64,000 bases of DNA from positions 1-64,000 of IMG/VR virus record IMGVR_UViG_3300035666_000004, one strand, 5' to 3'. This DNA comes from a virus. Below, in pieces: positions 53,496 through 63,127 of the stretch (position 1 is the stretch's first letter; the number at the start of each line of letters is the position of its first letter). Made by a program: the position numbers and the translations under genes. The notes beneath the pieces are model-generated. The model saw nothing but the letters and a program-made list of their open reading frames with translations. It did no database searches and was not told the origin of the DNA.

Positions 53496-56400
53496 TTAAG
53501 CTTTAATTAGCTTAACGTCCATTCTTGCAACAGCAGTAGTAGCACCGCTATCATAAGTAACGTTTATGTTTCCACCGCTAACTACAGCAGCAAAAGAGAT
53601 TCCAGTAGCATCAGTCTCAACGCTCATATCATTGTATGATACCTCAGAACCGTTTGTAACTACGCGGAATGTTCCAATTACTACTTTACCAGCACTGTCT
53701 TTCATTTTGTAAGTAATCTCACAACCTTCAAAAGAAGCAGTACTGAAAGTTAAATCAGCGATAACTTCGCCAGTTTTTCCAGCAGCAAGGGCGATTGCAT
53801 CAAAGTACTGTTCTTGAACGAGAGCGCCAGCAGCACCACGTTTAACAGTTCCTCTGAACAATGGATCAGCAGCAACCATAGTATCAGCAACGATACCATC
53901 AGCGTTAACTTTCAATCCAGCACTAGATGTAGTTAAAGAACTTCCATCAAGTTTGATTGCAAGTTTATCGCCAGATCCACCTTGTAAACCACCGCTAGAA
54001 GACAATGCAGAAGCGTTGATGTGAGCTTCGTCAACAACAACAGAATCAACATAACCTTTAGTAGCTGCATCAGAAGAAGCAGTTGGTGTAGCTAAGTTAG
54101 TAACTTTGTTTGCGCCCATATCAATAGCGCCAGACATTGTACCGCCAGCTAAATCAAGTTTAAGAGCAAGAGCATCTTCAACAAGAAGGCCGAGGTCGTC
54201 TTTAGCAGCATTTGAAGCGTCGATTTGGCTTTGTAAGCTAGCATCAGCAGCAATACGTGCAGATTGCTCAGCAGCATCAGCAGCAATTCTTGCAGATTGC
54301 TCAGCATTTAAGCCAGTTTGTAAACTAGACTCAGCAGCAGTTGCTCTAGTAATTTCTGCATTTAATGCAGTAGAAGCAGCAGTAGAAAGAGTCGTAATAG
54401 CACTGTTTAAGTTACCATCAGCAGCTTGGAAAGCATTAACGATTTCAGTTAATGAATCAAGGGCAGCAGGGTCAGTGTTAGAAACAATACTATCAATTTG
54501 TGATTGTAAACCAGAAACTGCAGTTTGTCTTGAAGAAACTTCAGCAGCTAAATCAGCAGAGATAACTAAGTCAGCAGCTTCACGTGCAGATTGCTCAGCA
54601 GCGATTGCAGAAGTTAATACACCTTCAGCAGCAGTAGCTCTAGAAACCTCAGCGTTAATTGCTGTGTTAAGATTTGCATCAGCAGCAATACGTTGTGATT
54701 GTTCAAGTTGAGCAGCAGTCAATCTTAAAGATTGCTCAGCATCAATAGCAGCTTGACGAGAAGTGATCTCAGCATTTAATGCATCTGTAAGAGCAGAATC
54801 AGCAGCAATACGTGCAGATTCTTCAGCAGAAACAGCAGCTTGTCTAGATGATACTTCAGCGTTTAATGCAGAAGTTAAAACTCCTTCAGCAGCAGTAGCT
54901 CTAGAAATCTCAGCAGCTAGATCAGAAGCAATGTTTGCTTCAGCAGCACTTGCTCTAGTTACTTCTGCGTTTAATGCGCTAGTAAGAGCAGCATCAGCAG
55001 CAATTCTTGCAGATTCTTCAGCAGCAACAGCAGCTTGTCTAGATGATACTTCAGCAGCAACAGCAGCAGTAAGAACATCATCAGCAGCGATTCTAGCAGA
55101 TTGCTCAGCAGAATCAGCAGCCATACGAGCAGATTGCTCTGCATTGTCAGCAGCAATTCTTGCAGACTCTTCAGCAGCAACAGCAGCCATGCGAGCAGAT
55201 TGCTCAGTAGCTACAGCAGCAGTAAGAACACCCTCAGCAGCACCAGCTCTAGCAATTTCAGCAGCTAAGCTGTTAGAAACAGCAGTAACAGCAGCTTGTC
55301 TAGAAGACATTTCAGCGGCATCAGCAGCAATACGTGCAGATTGTTCAGCAGCTAGATCGCTAGTAAGTTGAGCATCAGCAGCGATTCTAGCAGATTGCTC
55401 AGTAGCATCAGCAGCAATTCTTGCAGACTCTTCAGCAGCAACAGCAGCAACACGAGCAGAAGCTTCAGCAGCAACAGCGTTAGAAGCAGCTAACTCAGCA
55501 GCAGCAACAGCAGCTTGACGAGAAGAAACTTCAGCAGATAAATCAGCAGCAAGAGCAGCATCACCAGCAATACGAGCAGATTGCTCAGCAGCTAAGTTAG
55601 AAGCAGCAGAATCAGCTAAAGTAGTAATAGCGCCATTTAAGTTGCTATCAGCAGCTTGGAATGCACTAACAATTTCAGTTAATGAATCAAGAGCAGTAGG
55701 ATCAACATTAGAAAGAACATTATCAATTTGAGCTTGTAAAGATTGCTCAGCAGAAGTAGCTCTAGAAACCTCAGCAGTGATTGCAGAAGTTAAAACACCT
55801 TCAGCAGCAGTAGCTCTAGAAACCTCAGCAGCTAAATCAGCAGTAAGTTGTGCATCAGCAGCAATTCTTGCAGATTGCTCAGCAGCGTCAGCAGCAATAC
55901 GTGCAGATTGTTCTGCAGCCATTGCATTAGAAGCAGCTAACTCAGCAGCAGCTACAGCGTTTTGTCTAGAAGTAGCTTCAGCAGAAACTGCAGCTTGTCT
56001 AGATGACACTTCAGCATTTAATGCATCTGTAAGAGCAGAATCAGCAGCAATACGTGCAGATTGCTCAGTAGCATCAGCAGCAGTAAGAACAGCCTCAGCA
56101 GCCATTGCTCTAGATTGCTCAGCAGCCTCAGCAGCCATTGCTCTAGATTGTTCAGTGGCATCAGCAGCAATACGTGCAGAAGCTTCAGCATCTACAGCAG
56201 CAATACGTGCAGATTGTTCAAGAGCCTCAGCAGCCATTGCTCTAGATTGCTCAGCAGATACAGCAGCTTGACGTGAACTAACTTCAGCAGCTAGATCAGC
56301 AGTAAGAGTAGCATCAGCAGCAATACGAGCAGATTGCTCAGCAGCTAAATCAGCAGTAAGTTGAGCATCAGCAGCAATACGTGCAGATTGCTCAGCATTA

Positions 56401-58688
56401 ATAGATACTGTAATACCTTGAGTAGTAGACTGTTGTAATGTAGTGATATCAGCAGCAAGAAGAGCTTCAGCAGCCATTGCTCTAGATTGTTCAGCATTAA
56501 CAGCAGCAACACGAGCAGAAGCTTCAGCAGCAACAGAAGTATCTGTATAGACTTCAGCAGCATCAATAGCAGCAGCTACAGCGTTTTGTCTAGAAGTAGT
56601 TTCAGCAGCATCAGCAGCAATACGAGCAGATTGTTCAGCAGCTAAATCAGCAGCAAGTTGAGCATCACCAGCAATACGCGCAGATTGCTCAGTAGCTACA
56701 GCAGAAGTTAAAACTCCTTCAGCAGCAACAGCTCTAGAAACTTCAGCAGCTAAATTATTAGAAGCACTATCAGCTAATTGGCTAAGAGTAGTGTTGATAC
56801 TACCGTCAGCATTTTGGAATGCGCTTACGATTTCAGTTAATGAATCGAGAGCAACAGGATCAATATTAGAAACAATATTGTCGATTTGTGATTGTAAAGA
56901 TTGGTCAGCAGCAATACGAGCAGACGCTTCTGCATCTACAGCATTAGTACGTGAACTTGCTTCAGCCGCAATAGCAGCGATGCGAGCAGAAGCTTCAGCA
57001 GCTAAATCAGCAGCGATACCAGCTTCAGCAGCAGTTGCTCTAGAAACTTCAGCATTTAATGCATCAGTAACAACTACATCACCAGCAATTCTTGCAGCTT
57101 GTTCAGCAGCAACAGCAGCTTGACGTGCAGATTGCTCAGTAGCTAGATCAGAAGCAAGTTGTGCATCAGCAGCAATACGAGCAGATTGCTCAGTAGCTAA
57201 ATCAGCAGCAAGAGCAGCATCACCAGCAATTCTTGCAGATTGTTCTGCAGAATCAGCAGCAACACGAGCAGATTGCTCAGCAGTTACAGCAGCTTGTCTA
57301 GATGATACTTCAGCAGCTAGATCAGCAGTTAATACGCCTTCAGCAGCAGTTGCTCTAGAAACTTCAGCATTTAATGCACTATTTAAAGTAGCATCGCCAG
57401 CAATACGAGCAGATTGTTCAGCGGCATCAGCAGCAATACGAGCAGATTGCTCAGTAGCTAGATCAGCAGTAAGAGTAGCATCAGCAGCAACGCGAGCAGA
57501 TTGCTCAGCAGCATCAGCAGCAATACGAGCAGATTCTTCAGCAGAAACAGCAGCAACACGAGCAGAAGCTTCAGCAGCAACAGAAGTATCTGTATAACCT
57601 TCAACAGCATCAATAGCAGCAGCTACAGCAGCTTGACGTGAACTAACTTCAGCAGCTAAATCAGCAGTAAGTTGTGCATCAGCAGCAATACGTGCAGATT
57701 GTTCAGCAGCTAAATCACTAGTAATAGTGTTTTCTGCAGCAACACGAGCAGCAGTTTCGTTAGCTAAATTAGTAGCAGCAGCGCCAGCTAAAGTAGTAAT
57801 AGCACTGTTTAAATTGCCATCAGCAGTTTGGAATGCATCAACGATTTCAGTTAACGAATCAAGAGCTGTTGGATCAATGTTAGAGAGAACATTGTCGATT
57901 TGGCTTTGTAAGCTAGCGTCAGCAGCAATACGTGCAGATTGTTCTGCAGTATCAGCAGCAATTCTTGCAGACTCTTCAGCAGAAACAGCAGCAACACGAG
58001 CAGAAGCTTCAGCAGATACAGCGGCTTGTCTAGATGATACTTCAGCAGCTAGATCGCTAGTAAGTTGAGCATCAGCAGCAATACGAGCAGAAGCTTCAGC
58101 AGATACAGCAGCTTGACGTGAAGTTAATTCAGCAGCGTCAGCAGCAATTCTTGCAGACTCTTCAGCAGCAACAGCAGCAACACGAGCAGATTGCTCAGTA
58201 GCTACAGCAGCAGTAAGAACATCATCAGCAGCAATACGTGCTGATTGTTCAGCAGCAACAGCAGCAGCACGAGCAGTTTGCTCAGCAGCTAAATCGCTAG
58301 CAAGTTGTGCGTCAGCAGCAATACGTGCTGATTGTTCAGCAGCAACAGCAGCAATACGAGCAGATTGTTCAGTAGCTAAATCGGCTTGAACGCCAGAAAT
58401 TGCAGTTTGGAAAGCAGCAGCTTGCGAATTTAATGCAGCATCAATACCAGCTAAGTGAGATGCAATAACATTTGCATCACTAGCAGTATAGTTAACTCCT
58501 TGAGTTAAACTACCTACTGTATAATTAAATACAGCTGAATCAATAAGCGTTTTCCATTGACCGCCAGTTCTAATCTTGAAACTATTTGACGTAGTATCAA
58601 AATATAACTGTCCGTCAACAGCTTTCGCTGGTGGGTTAGTTAAACCGCGGAGTTGTATACCGCCGGAAACTTTTAATAAATTTGACAT
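53496..58688 (-). CDS. Giant coiled-coil tail fibre, 1730 aa
   Basis: Shared N-terminal module (LRGLTNPPAKAVDGQLYF), then about 1450 residues made of short heptad-like units AEQSARIAADAxL / AEVSSRQAAV, interrupted by four SLQSQIDNxxSNxDPxALDSLTEIV blocks. A globular beta-rich C-terminus (residues about 1560-1730) follows. Such a sequence predicts an extended trimeric coiled coil perhaps 200 nm long (about 0.15 nm per residue, inference). The repeat invites length change by recombination. Confidence 0.88.
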   Translation of the reverse strand: MSNLLKVSGGIQLRGLTNPPAKAVDGQLYFDTTSNSFKIRTGGQWKTLIDSAVFNYTVGSLTQGVNYTASDANVIASHLAGIDAALNSQAAAFQTAISGVQADLATEQSARIAAVAAEQSARIAADAQLASDLAAEQTARAAAVAAEQSARIAADDVLTAAVATEQSARVAAVAAEESARIAADAAELTSRQAAVSAEASARIAADAQLTSDLAAEVSSRQAAVSAEASARVAAVSAEESARIAADTAEQSARIAADASLQSQIDNVLSNIDPTALDSLTEIVDAFQTADGNLNSAITTLAGAAATNLANETAARVAAENTITSDLAAEQSARIAADAQLTADLAAEVSSRQAAVAAAIDAVEGYTDTSVAAEASARVAAVSAEESARIAADAAEQSARVAADATLTADLATEQSARIAADAAEQSARIAGDATLNSALNAEVSRATAAEGVLTADLAAEVSSRQAAVTAEQSARVAADSAEQSARIAGDAALAADLATEQSARIAADAQLASDLATEQSARQAAVAAEQAARIAGDVVVTDALNAEVSRATAAEAGIAADLAAEASARIAAIAAEASSRTNAVDAEASARIAADQSLQSQIDNIVSNIDPVALDSLTEIVSAFQNADGSINTTLSQLADSASNNLAAEVSRAVAAEGVLTSAVATEQSARIAGDAQLAADLAAEQSARIAADAAETTSRQNAVAAAIDAAEVYTDTSVAAEASARVAAVNAEQSRAMAAEALLAADITTLQQSTTQGITVSINAEQSARIAADAQLTADLAAEQSARIAADATLTADLAAEVSSRQAAVSAEQSRAMAAEALEQSARIAAVDAEASARIAADATEQSRAMAAEAAEQSRAMAAEAVLTAADATEQSARIAADSALTDALNAEVSSRQAAVSAEATSRQNAVAAAELAASNAMAAEQSARIAADAAEQSARIAADAQLTADLAAEVSRATAAEGVLTSAITAEVSRATSAEQSLQAQIDNVLSNVDPTALDSLTEIVSAFQAADSNLNGAITTLADSAASNLAAEQSARIAGDAALAADLSAEVSSRQAAVAAAELAASNAVAAEASARVAAVAAEESARIAADATEQSARIAADAQLTSDLAAEQSARIAADAAEMSSRQAAVTAVSNSLAAEIARAGAAEGVLTAAVATEQSARMAAVAAEESARIAADNAEQSARMAADSAEQSARIAADDVLTAAVAAEVSSRQAAVAAEESARIAADAALTSALNAEVTRASAAEANIASDLAAEISRATAAEGVLTSALNAEVSSRQAAVSAEESARIAADSALTDALNAEITSRQAAIDAEQSLRLTAAQLEQSQRIAADANLNTAINAEVSRATAAEGVLTSAIAAEQSAREAADLVISADLAAEVSSRQTAVSGLQSQIDSIVSNTDPAALDSLTEIVNAFQAADGNLNSAITTLSTAASTALNAEITRATAAESSLQTGLNAEQSARIAADAAEQSARIAADASLQSQIDASNAAKDDLGLLVEDALALKLDLAGGTMSGAIDMGANKVTNLATPTASSDAATKGYVDSVVVDEAHINASALSSSGGLQGGSGDKLAIKLDGSSLTTSSAGLKVNADGIVADTMVAADPLFRGTVKRGAAGALVQEQYFDAIALAAGKTGEVIADLTFSTASFEGCEITYKMKDSAGKVVIGTFRVVTNGSEVSYNDMSVETDATGISFAAVVSGGNINVTYDSGATTAVARMDVKLIKA
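53500..58420. repeat. Alanine-rich coding repeat array
   Basis: The DNA is dominated by short related units (GCAGCAATACGTGCAGATTGC and variants). The units differ at synonymous sites, so the array is old or under selection against perfect repeats. It generates long false ORFs on the opposite strand. Confidence 0.7.
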
Positions 58689-58716
58689 GGTTTTTCCTTT
58701 TTTTTTAAGGGGTTTG

Positions 58717-58735
58717 GTGTATAGAAACTATACAC
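58717..58735 (-). promoter_or_regulatory. Leader stem-loop of the 1730-aa fibre gene
   Basis: A perfect 8-bp stem GTGTATAG / CTATACAC with a 3-base loop, between the late element (58741) and the ATG. Confidence 0.55.
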
Positions 58736-58740
58736 GTAAA

Positions 58741-58750
58741 AGATTAGGCT
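58741..58750 (-). promoter_or_regulatory. Candidate late promoter AGCCTAATCT
   Basis: Minus-strand AGCCTAATCT, 53 bases before ATG 58688. It abuts a weak GGCCAAAG hairpin (58749-58792) that could terminate the upstream transcript. Confidence 0.52.
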
Positions 58751-58821
58751 TTGGCCCAATTGTTAGGATTACCTCCAAACTATAGGCCAAAGTATTGATT
58801 TTATTATATTTTTTATGGGTA

Positions 58822-61011
58822 TTATGGTTCCATTAACCAACGACGTATGAATATCTTCATGGTAGCGTCATAAGTAGAGTCTGTTGACACATATTGAATT
58901 GATACTGTAGAACCGTCATTAATAATATTAAAAATGACGCCGGTATCGTTAGTTTCAACATAGTCATCCCAGATTTCTGCTACTGTTTCATTAGAAGCAA
59001 TTAACATTTCTCCGGTTCTCATGTCTGGACCTCGACGAATACCGTAATCCACAACTACGTTAGTGTATTCTGCTGCTGCATAAGTAATAATAGTAACTGG
59101 ATCTGATTGATTGTCTAAAAGAGTAATCGTATCTGATAAAGACATTAATTGAAGACCATTTAGATTAATGGCATTATTAACTCCATCCCATTTAAAATGA
59201 GAATTTGAAGACAATTGACCAGAGCCATTGAATTGAACTTCGCCCTGATTACCAGCAGCACCTAAAGTAGGGCTATAGTAAGATGAATAATTAGGCATTC
59301 CGCTTGGACCGCCATCAGCATCAGACCATCTTTGAGCAAAGTATTTCATTATACCATCTGAACCAGTATCAGTTGTAGAATAGTATAAAGTTATAATGCC
59401 GGTATCAATTTCAGCATAAAAACTAACGCCAGTAACTTCAGTAGATGAATTATGTTGGGCAACATTGGCAGTTGTTCCGTCTGAAGTTATAGTCAGTTGA
59501 CCGGCCTCTTTACCAGTTCCTCTAATAATTGAATAAGAAAGAATAAAGTTTTCTGAACCAGCAACACTTACGGAGAAAATAATTCCATCTGTATTATTAA
59601 CAATTTCTGTTGTTTTAACAGATGTTTGTTCCCAAAAATCTACAGATGTGTCATCAAAATAACGAACAACATCATTAAAAGCAAAGATTGATCCATTGTA
59701 CATACCGATCTGATTACCAAAAATGTCGCCTTTTTGTATGTATATTTGATCACCTTTAGTTGGATTAACTGAATCATTGAAAACACTTTGTATTTCAAAA
59801 GAAATAGAGGTTCCAACACCACTTATTTTATAAACGCCTGGATCAAAATTCAAATTTGGGAATAGTATTAAATCGCCATTCACCATCGCGACATTATCAA
59901 CAGTATAAGTTGTTCCAGTTGGTATAGCCATTGACAATGGGTCATTTGCAGTTATTTGAATCAATCCACCGCTTGTAGTAGAAGATGAACCTCCTGCTGC
60001 AGCATTTTGTACAATATCATTTTGTATAATATTAATAATAGTGCCGCCATCATTGAAAACAAATACTTGTCCTAAGTTAATACCAGTTGGATAGTTTGCT
60101 TTAACAGCAGTTGTTATGCCAGTAGCGTCTGTATCAGCTGAAACTACTAAAAGTTTTCCATCTATTTCATTAAATGAATTAACAGAATTTGCCGCTAAAG
60201 TTACAGAATACCATCGTCCGTAGCCTGGCGCCACAGTAATTAATGGAGACATAAAGTTATCGCCAAGCGGAGTAACTCCATCTTCTTTATAGATTTGGCC
60301 AGTAAAGAAATTGATTACTGCTCCACTGAAATTTAAAAATTTATTTTGGAAAGCCATTCCAAATTCAGTACCATCAATTGATAACTTGTTTACAGCAGTA
60401 ACGTCTACTAAAGTAGAAGCATCCCTTGCTATTAATCTTAATTGTCCAGATGAATCTGTTTCAGAAGAAGCACCAATTGCAGCTAGTATTTCTCTGGAAG
60501 TTCCTTCGATTGTTTTAGATTGGCCTTCAAATAATACCATTGACCCGACATGGAACTCATTACCGCTTTTAAGAGCAACAATAAGAACATCTCTGTCTTG
60601 TGGCAATGTAGAAGTTTGTGCAACGGTAACTGGCAATATAGAACTTACACCAGTTCTGTCTAAAGTTACATAAGCACAATATCCATCGGCTAGACCAGCA
60701 ATTGTTTGTGCAGAAATCGTATTTGAAGCCAATGGCCTACCGGGCAATTGTATAAAAGCATCGTCTGATATAGTTAATTCGTCAACACCAGCAATCCACA
60801 CTCCGCCTTGAACAAGTTTTGCGTTCTTGTCTTGGAATGCCTCAGTTTGTGATACAGATAGATCTTCCCAAATAGGAAAAATGTCTGTACAAATTCTTAG
60901 TCTATTAAGATCAGTATTAAAATAAATTTCTCCAACTTTTCCAGTTAATGGATCAGCATTAAGTCGAGGATATAATCTAATAAATTCAAAATTTTTGGTT
61001 GGATTTGACAT
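58822..61011 (-). CDS. Tail fibre or baseplate-associated protein, 729 aa
   Basis: An N-terminal variant of the fibre module (RLNADPLTGKVGEIYFNTD). The rest is beta-rich with similar repeats near residues 470-560 and 650-729 (IIRGTGKEAGQLTITSDG, GIRRGPDMRTGEMLIAS, both followed by a D/ETGxIxxxxxxD strand). No enzyme motif seen. A structural fibre or attachment protein. Confidence 0.72.
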   Translation of the reverse strand: MSNPTKNFEFIRLYPRLNADPLTGKVGEIYFNTDLNRLRICTDIFPIWEDLSVSQTEAFQDKNAKLVQGGVWIAGVDELTISDDAFIQLPGRPLASNTISAQTIAGLADGYCAYVTLDRTGVSSILPVTVAQTSTLPQDRDVLIVALKSGNEFHVGSMVLFEGQSKTIEGTSREILAAIGASSETDSSGQLRLIARDASTLVDVTAVNKLSIDGTEFGMAFQNKFLNFSGAVINFFTGQIYKEDGVTPLGDNFMSPLITVAPGYGRWYSVTLAANSVNSFNEIDGKLLVVSADTDATGITTAVKANYPTGINLGQVFVFNDGGTIINIIQNDIVQNAAAGGSSSTTSGGLIQITANDPLSMAIPTGTTYTVDNVAMVNGDLILFPNLNFDPGVYKISGVGTSISFEIQSVFNDSVNPTKGDQIYIQKGDIFGNQIGMYNGSIFAFNDVVRYFDDTSVDFWEQTSVKTTEIVNNTDGIIFSVSVAGSENFILSYSIIRGTGKEAGQLTITSDGTTANVAQHNSSTEVTGVSFYAEIDTGIITLYYSTTDTGSDGIMKYFAQRWSDADGGPSGMPNYSSYYSPTLGAAGNQGEVQFNGSGQLSSNSHFKWDGVNNAINLNGLQLMSLSDTITLLDNQSDPVTIITYAAAEYTNVVVDYGIRRGPDMRTGEMLIASNETVAEIWDDYVETNDTGVIFNIINDGSTVSIQYVSTDSTYDATMKIFIRRWLMEP

Positions 61012-61022
61012 AATATTATCCT

Positions 61023-61700
61023 TTATATTTTAACTATCCACTTTTGGACTAAGTATGGTTGCATGTTATTGTGTTTGTTTACTGCTGATGCAGGTGTAGA
61101 ATTGGCCAAATCCCCAGTCAGTGTGTGAGAATGGGCACCGCTTATACTGCTTGCTCCGGCATCAGCCTGGCCGCTAGGTGTTGAATAGAAATAATATCCA
61201 TAATCTGTAGCGCCACTAAAATACCATGACATATCTGTTTTATAAGATGGATTTAATGAAGTTATATCATTTGATTGTTCTACCGAAAACGTAATAGGGT
61301 CAGTGTCTTTCATAAACATATAATGCTTATGTTCACCTGCGTAATCTAAAGTAATAGTGCTTGTATTGTGAGAATGAGTTGGATTTCCAATTTCATCAGC
61401 AGTTAATTGATGCTTCTCGGCACCATTAAAACTTCCGAGAATTCTGGTTACAGAACCAGACACTGGGTCAGTGTAAGTACCAGCACCAATTACTGTTCTT
61501 CCAATCATGTTAGGAAGATTTGCACCAAATATACTATATAATAGTGGGTATTGAGCCTGTGTAATCGCAGACCCATCTAATTCTAACCAACCAGATGGAA
61601 TGGTAGCCATGGACCATACTTTAATAGTTCCAGATGGCTCTAAACCTTCGCCTTTTTTTATTGAATGATTATTTGTGGTTAATCCTGATCTTTTTGCCAT
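61023..61700 (-). CDS. Tail-collar fibre protein copy A, 225 aa
   Basis: The first of three tandem paralogues. The collar domain reads IPSGWLELDGSAITQAQYPLLY...LPNMIGRTVIGAG, then GAEKHQLTADEIGNPTHSH and a C-terminal HNNMQPYLVQKWIVKI. Tail-collar proteins form fibre tips or short fibres. AAAGG ribosome site. Confidence 0.82.
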   Translation of the reverse strand: MAKRSGLTTNNHSIKKGEGLEPSGTIKVWSMATIPSGWLELDGSAITQAQYPLLYSIFGANLPNMIGRTVIGAGTYTDPVSGSVTRILGSFNGAEKHQLTADEIGNPTHSHNTSTITLDYAGEHKHYMFMKDTDPITFSVEQSNDITSLNPSYKTDMSWYFSGATDYGYYFYSTPSGQADAGASSISGAHSHTLTGDLANSTPASAVNKHNNMQPYLVQKWIVKI

Positions 61701-61701
61701 A

Positions 61702-62439
61702 TTACACCTTTATAATCCATTTTTGTACTATATATGGCTGCATATTATTATGCGCAGTTGCTAATTCAGATATGCTTGTAAAAGATAAATCAGTATTAGG
61801 ACCTGTGTGCGTATGTTGACCAGAACTATTATATCCAGAGCCAACAGCATACGATGTTTGTATTCTTGATGGCTCAAGTCCAGTATAAATACCAAGAACT
61901 GATGAAAAAGAAACTTTTGAAGCAGCGCCACCAAAAACCATACCGCCCATTAATGAATATGCAACATTGCCATAATTTGGAACTGTGTGAAATTCAATTA
62001 TTCCAGTTCCAAAATATTTTGACATTGTATAGTGTGTATGATTTCCTGCCGATACTGAAAGCACAGACCCTCTTGCATGCGAATGGGCAACTTCTCCTGA
62101 TTCTGCATTTAATACTTTGTGCTTTTCAGCGCCATTTGAAGTTCCTAAAAATCTAATGACTGAACCAGACACTGGGTCAGTGTAAGTACCAGAACCAATT
62201 GGAACTCTCCCTGCCAAATTGGGAAGATTAAAATGTGAACTGTCTGCAGATCCGTAAATTGTACCTAAAATAGAAAACAGTCTAGCGTAATCAGTTCGAG
62301 ATAAAGATGATCCATCTAATTCTAACCAACCAGATGGAATAGTAGCTCCGCCCCAACAAATTACTGTTCCTGTAGTAACTGCACCGTCTGTTATTTGTAT
62401 TGATTGAGTTGTTGTATTTAATCCAAGTCTTGCTGCCAT
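61702..62439 (-). CDS. Tail-collar fibre protein copy B, 245 aa
   Basis: Same architecture as its neighbours: IPSGWLELDGSSLSRTDYARLF, FNLPNLAGRVPIGSG, GAEKHKVLNAESGEVAHSH, then a variable middle and HNNMQPYIVQKWIIKV. One base separates it from copy A. Confidence 0.82.
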   Translation of the reverse strand: MAARLGLNTTTQSIQITDGAVTTGTVICWGGATIPSGWLELDGSSLSRTDYARLFSILGTIYGSADSSHFNLPNLAGRVPIGSGTYTDPVSGSVIRFLGTSNGAEKHKVLNAESGEVAHSHARGSVLSVSAGNHTHYTMSKYFGTGIIEFHTVPNYGNVAYSLMGGMVFGGAASKVSFSSVLGIYTGLEPSRIQTSYAVGSGYNSSGQHTHTGPNTDLSFTSISELATAHNNMQPYIVQKWIIKV

Positions 62440-62440
62440 A

Positions 62441-63127
62441 TTAAACCTTCACTATCCATCTTTGAACTAAATATGGTTGCATATTGTTATGTGAATTTGC
62501 TGCATTGGCAGCAGCTGAAGACATAACGCCCCCCGAAGTCACATGATAATGATTACCAGAAGTTGAGCTAGCCCCTCTATCTGCGGCAGATTCGTGTCCT
62601 CTTATTGAATAAGCAAACCATGCACCAAAATCACTGTAATGTAAAGCTAATGGCAGATTTTCATTTGGATACACGGCTGGGTCTACATTCGTCTGAGATG
62701 TGCTATGGTACACTCCATAATGTTGATGGCTATTTGATGAAACAGAATTTACATTTATGTTGTGTTTGTGTTGAACCAATGCACTTTCTGCTGAAAGCAA
62801 TAAATGTTTTTCAGCACCATTCGATGCACCTAATACTCTAGTTACAGAACCAGATACTGGATCAGTATAAGTACCAGCACCAACTGGAACTCTGCCAACC
62901 AAATTTGGAATACCAAAAGTTGTTGAACCGTCACCAGCTCCATAAGTTGTACCGTATATACCAAAAAGATTTGGATACAAAGTCCTTGAAACTGGTATAC
63001 CATTACACTCTATCCACCCAGGAGGATAGACATTTGAAGACCACGGCTTTACAGTCCCTGGCTTTTCGTAACCAAGGTGGCCTTGCATTGTAGAGTTATT
63101 TATATTTAAACCTGATCTTGCTGCCAT
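62441..63127 (-). CDS. Tail-collar fibre protein copy C, 228 aa
   Basis: Third paralogue: YPPGWIECNGIPVSRTLYPNLF, FGIPNLVGRVPVGAG, GAEKHLLLSAESALVQHKH and the HNNMQPYLVQRWIVKV end. The variable central region (residues about 130-190) differs most between copies, as expected for receptor contact. Confidence 0.82.
   Translation of the reverse strand: MAARSGLNINNSTMQGHLGYEKPGTVKPWSSNVYPPGWIECNGIPVSRTLYPNLFGIYGTTYGAGDGSTTFGIPNLVGRVPVGAGTYTDPVSGSVTRVLGASNGAEKHLLLSAESALVQHKHNINVNSVSSNSHQHYGVYHSTSQTNVDPAVYPNENLPLALHYSDFGAWFAYSIRGHESAADRGASSTSGNHYHVTSGGVMSSAAANAANSHNNMQPYLVQRWIVKV

Noticed and set aside
54106-55371. Long plus-strand ORFs rich in Ala, Ser and Asp opposite the 1730-aa fibre
   Set aside because: They are antisense shadows of the alanine-rich repeat; low complexity, no ribosome sites and inside a strongly supported minus-strand gene.
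53500-58420. CRISPR-like or satellite repeat array
   Set aside because: Units are 21-60 bases, vary at synonymous positions, keep one reading frame and have no unique spacers. They are coding repeats.
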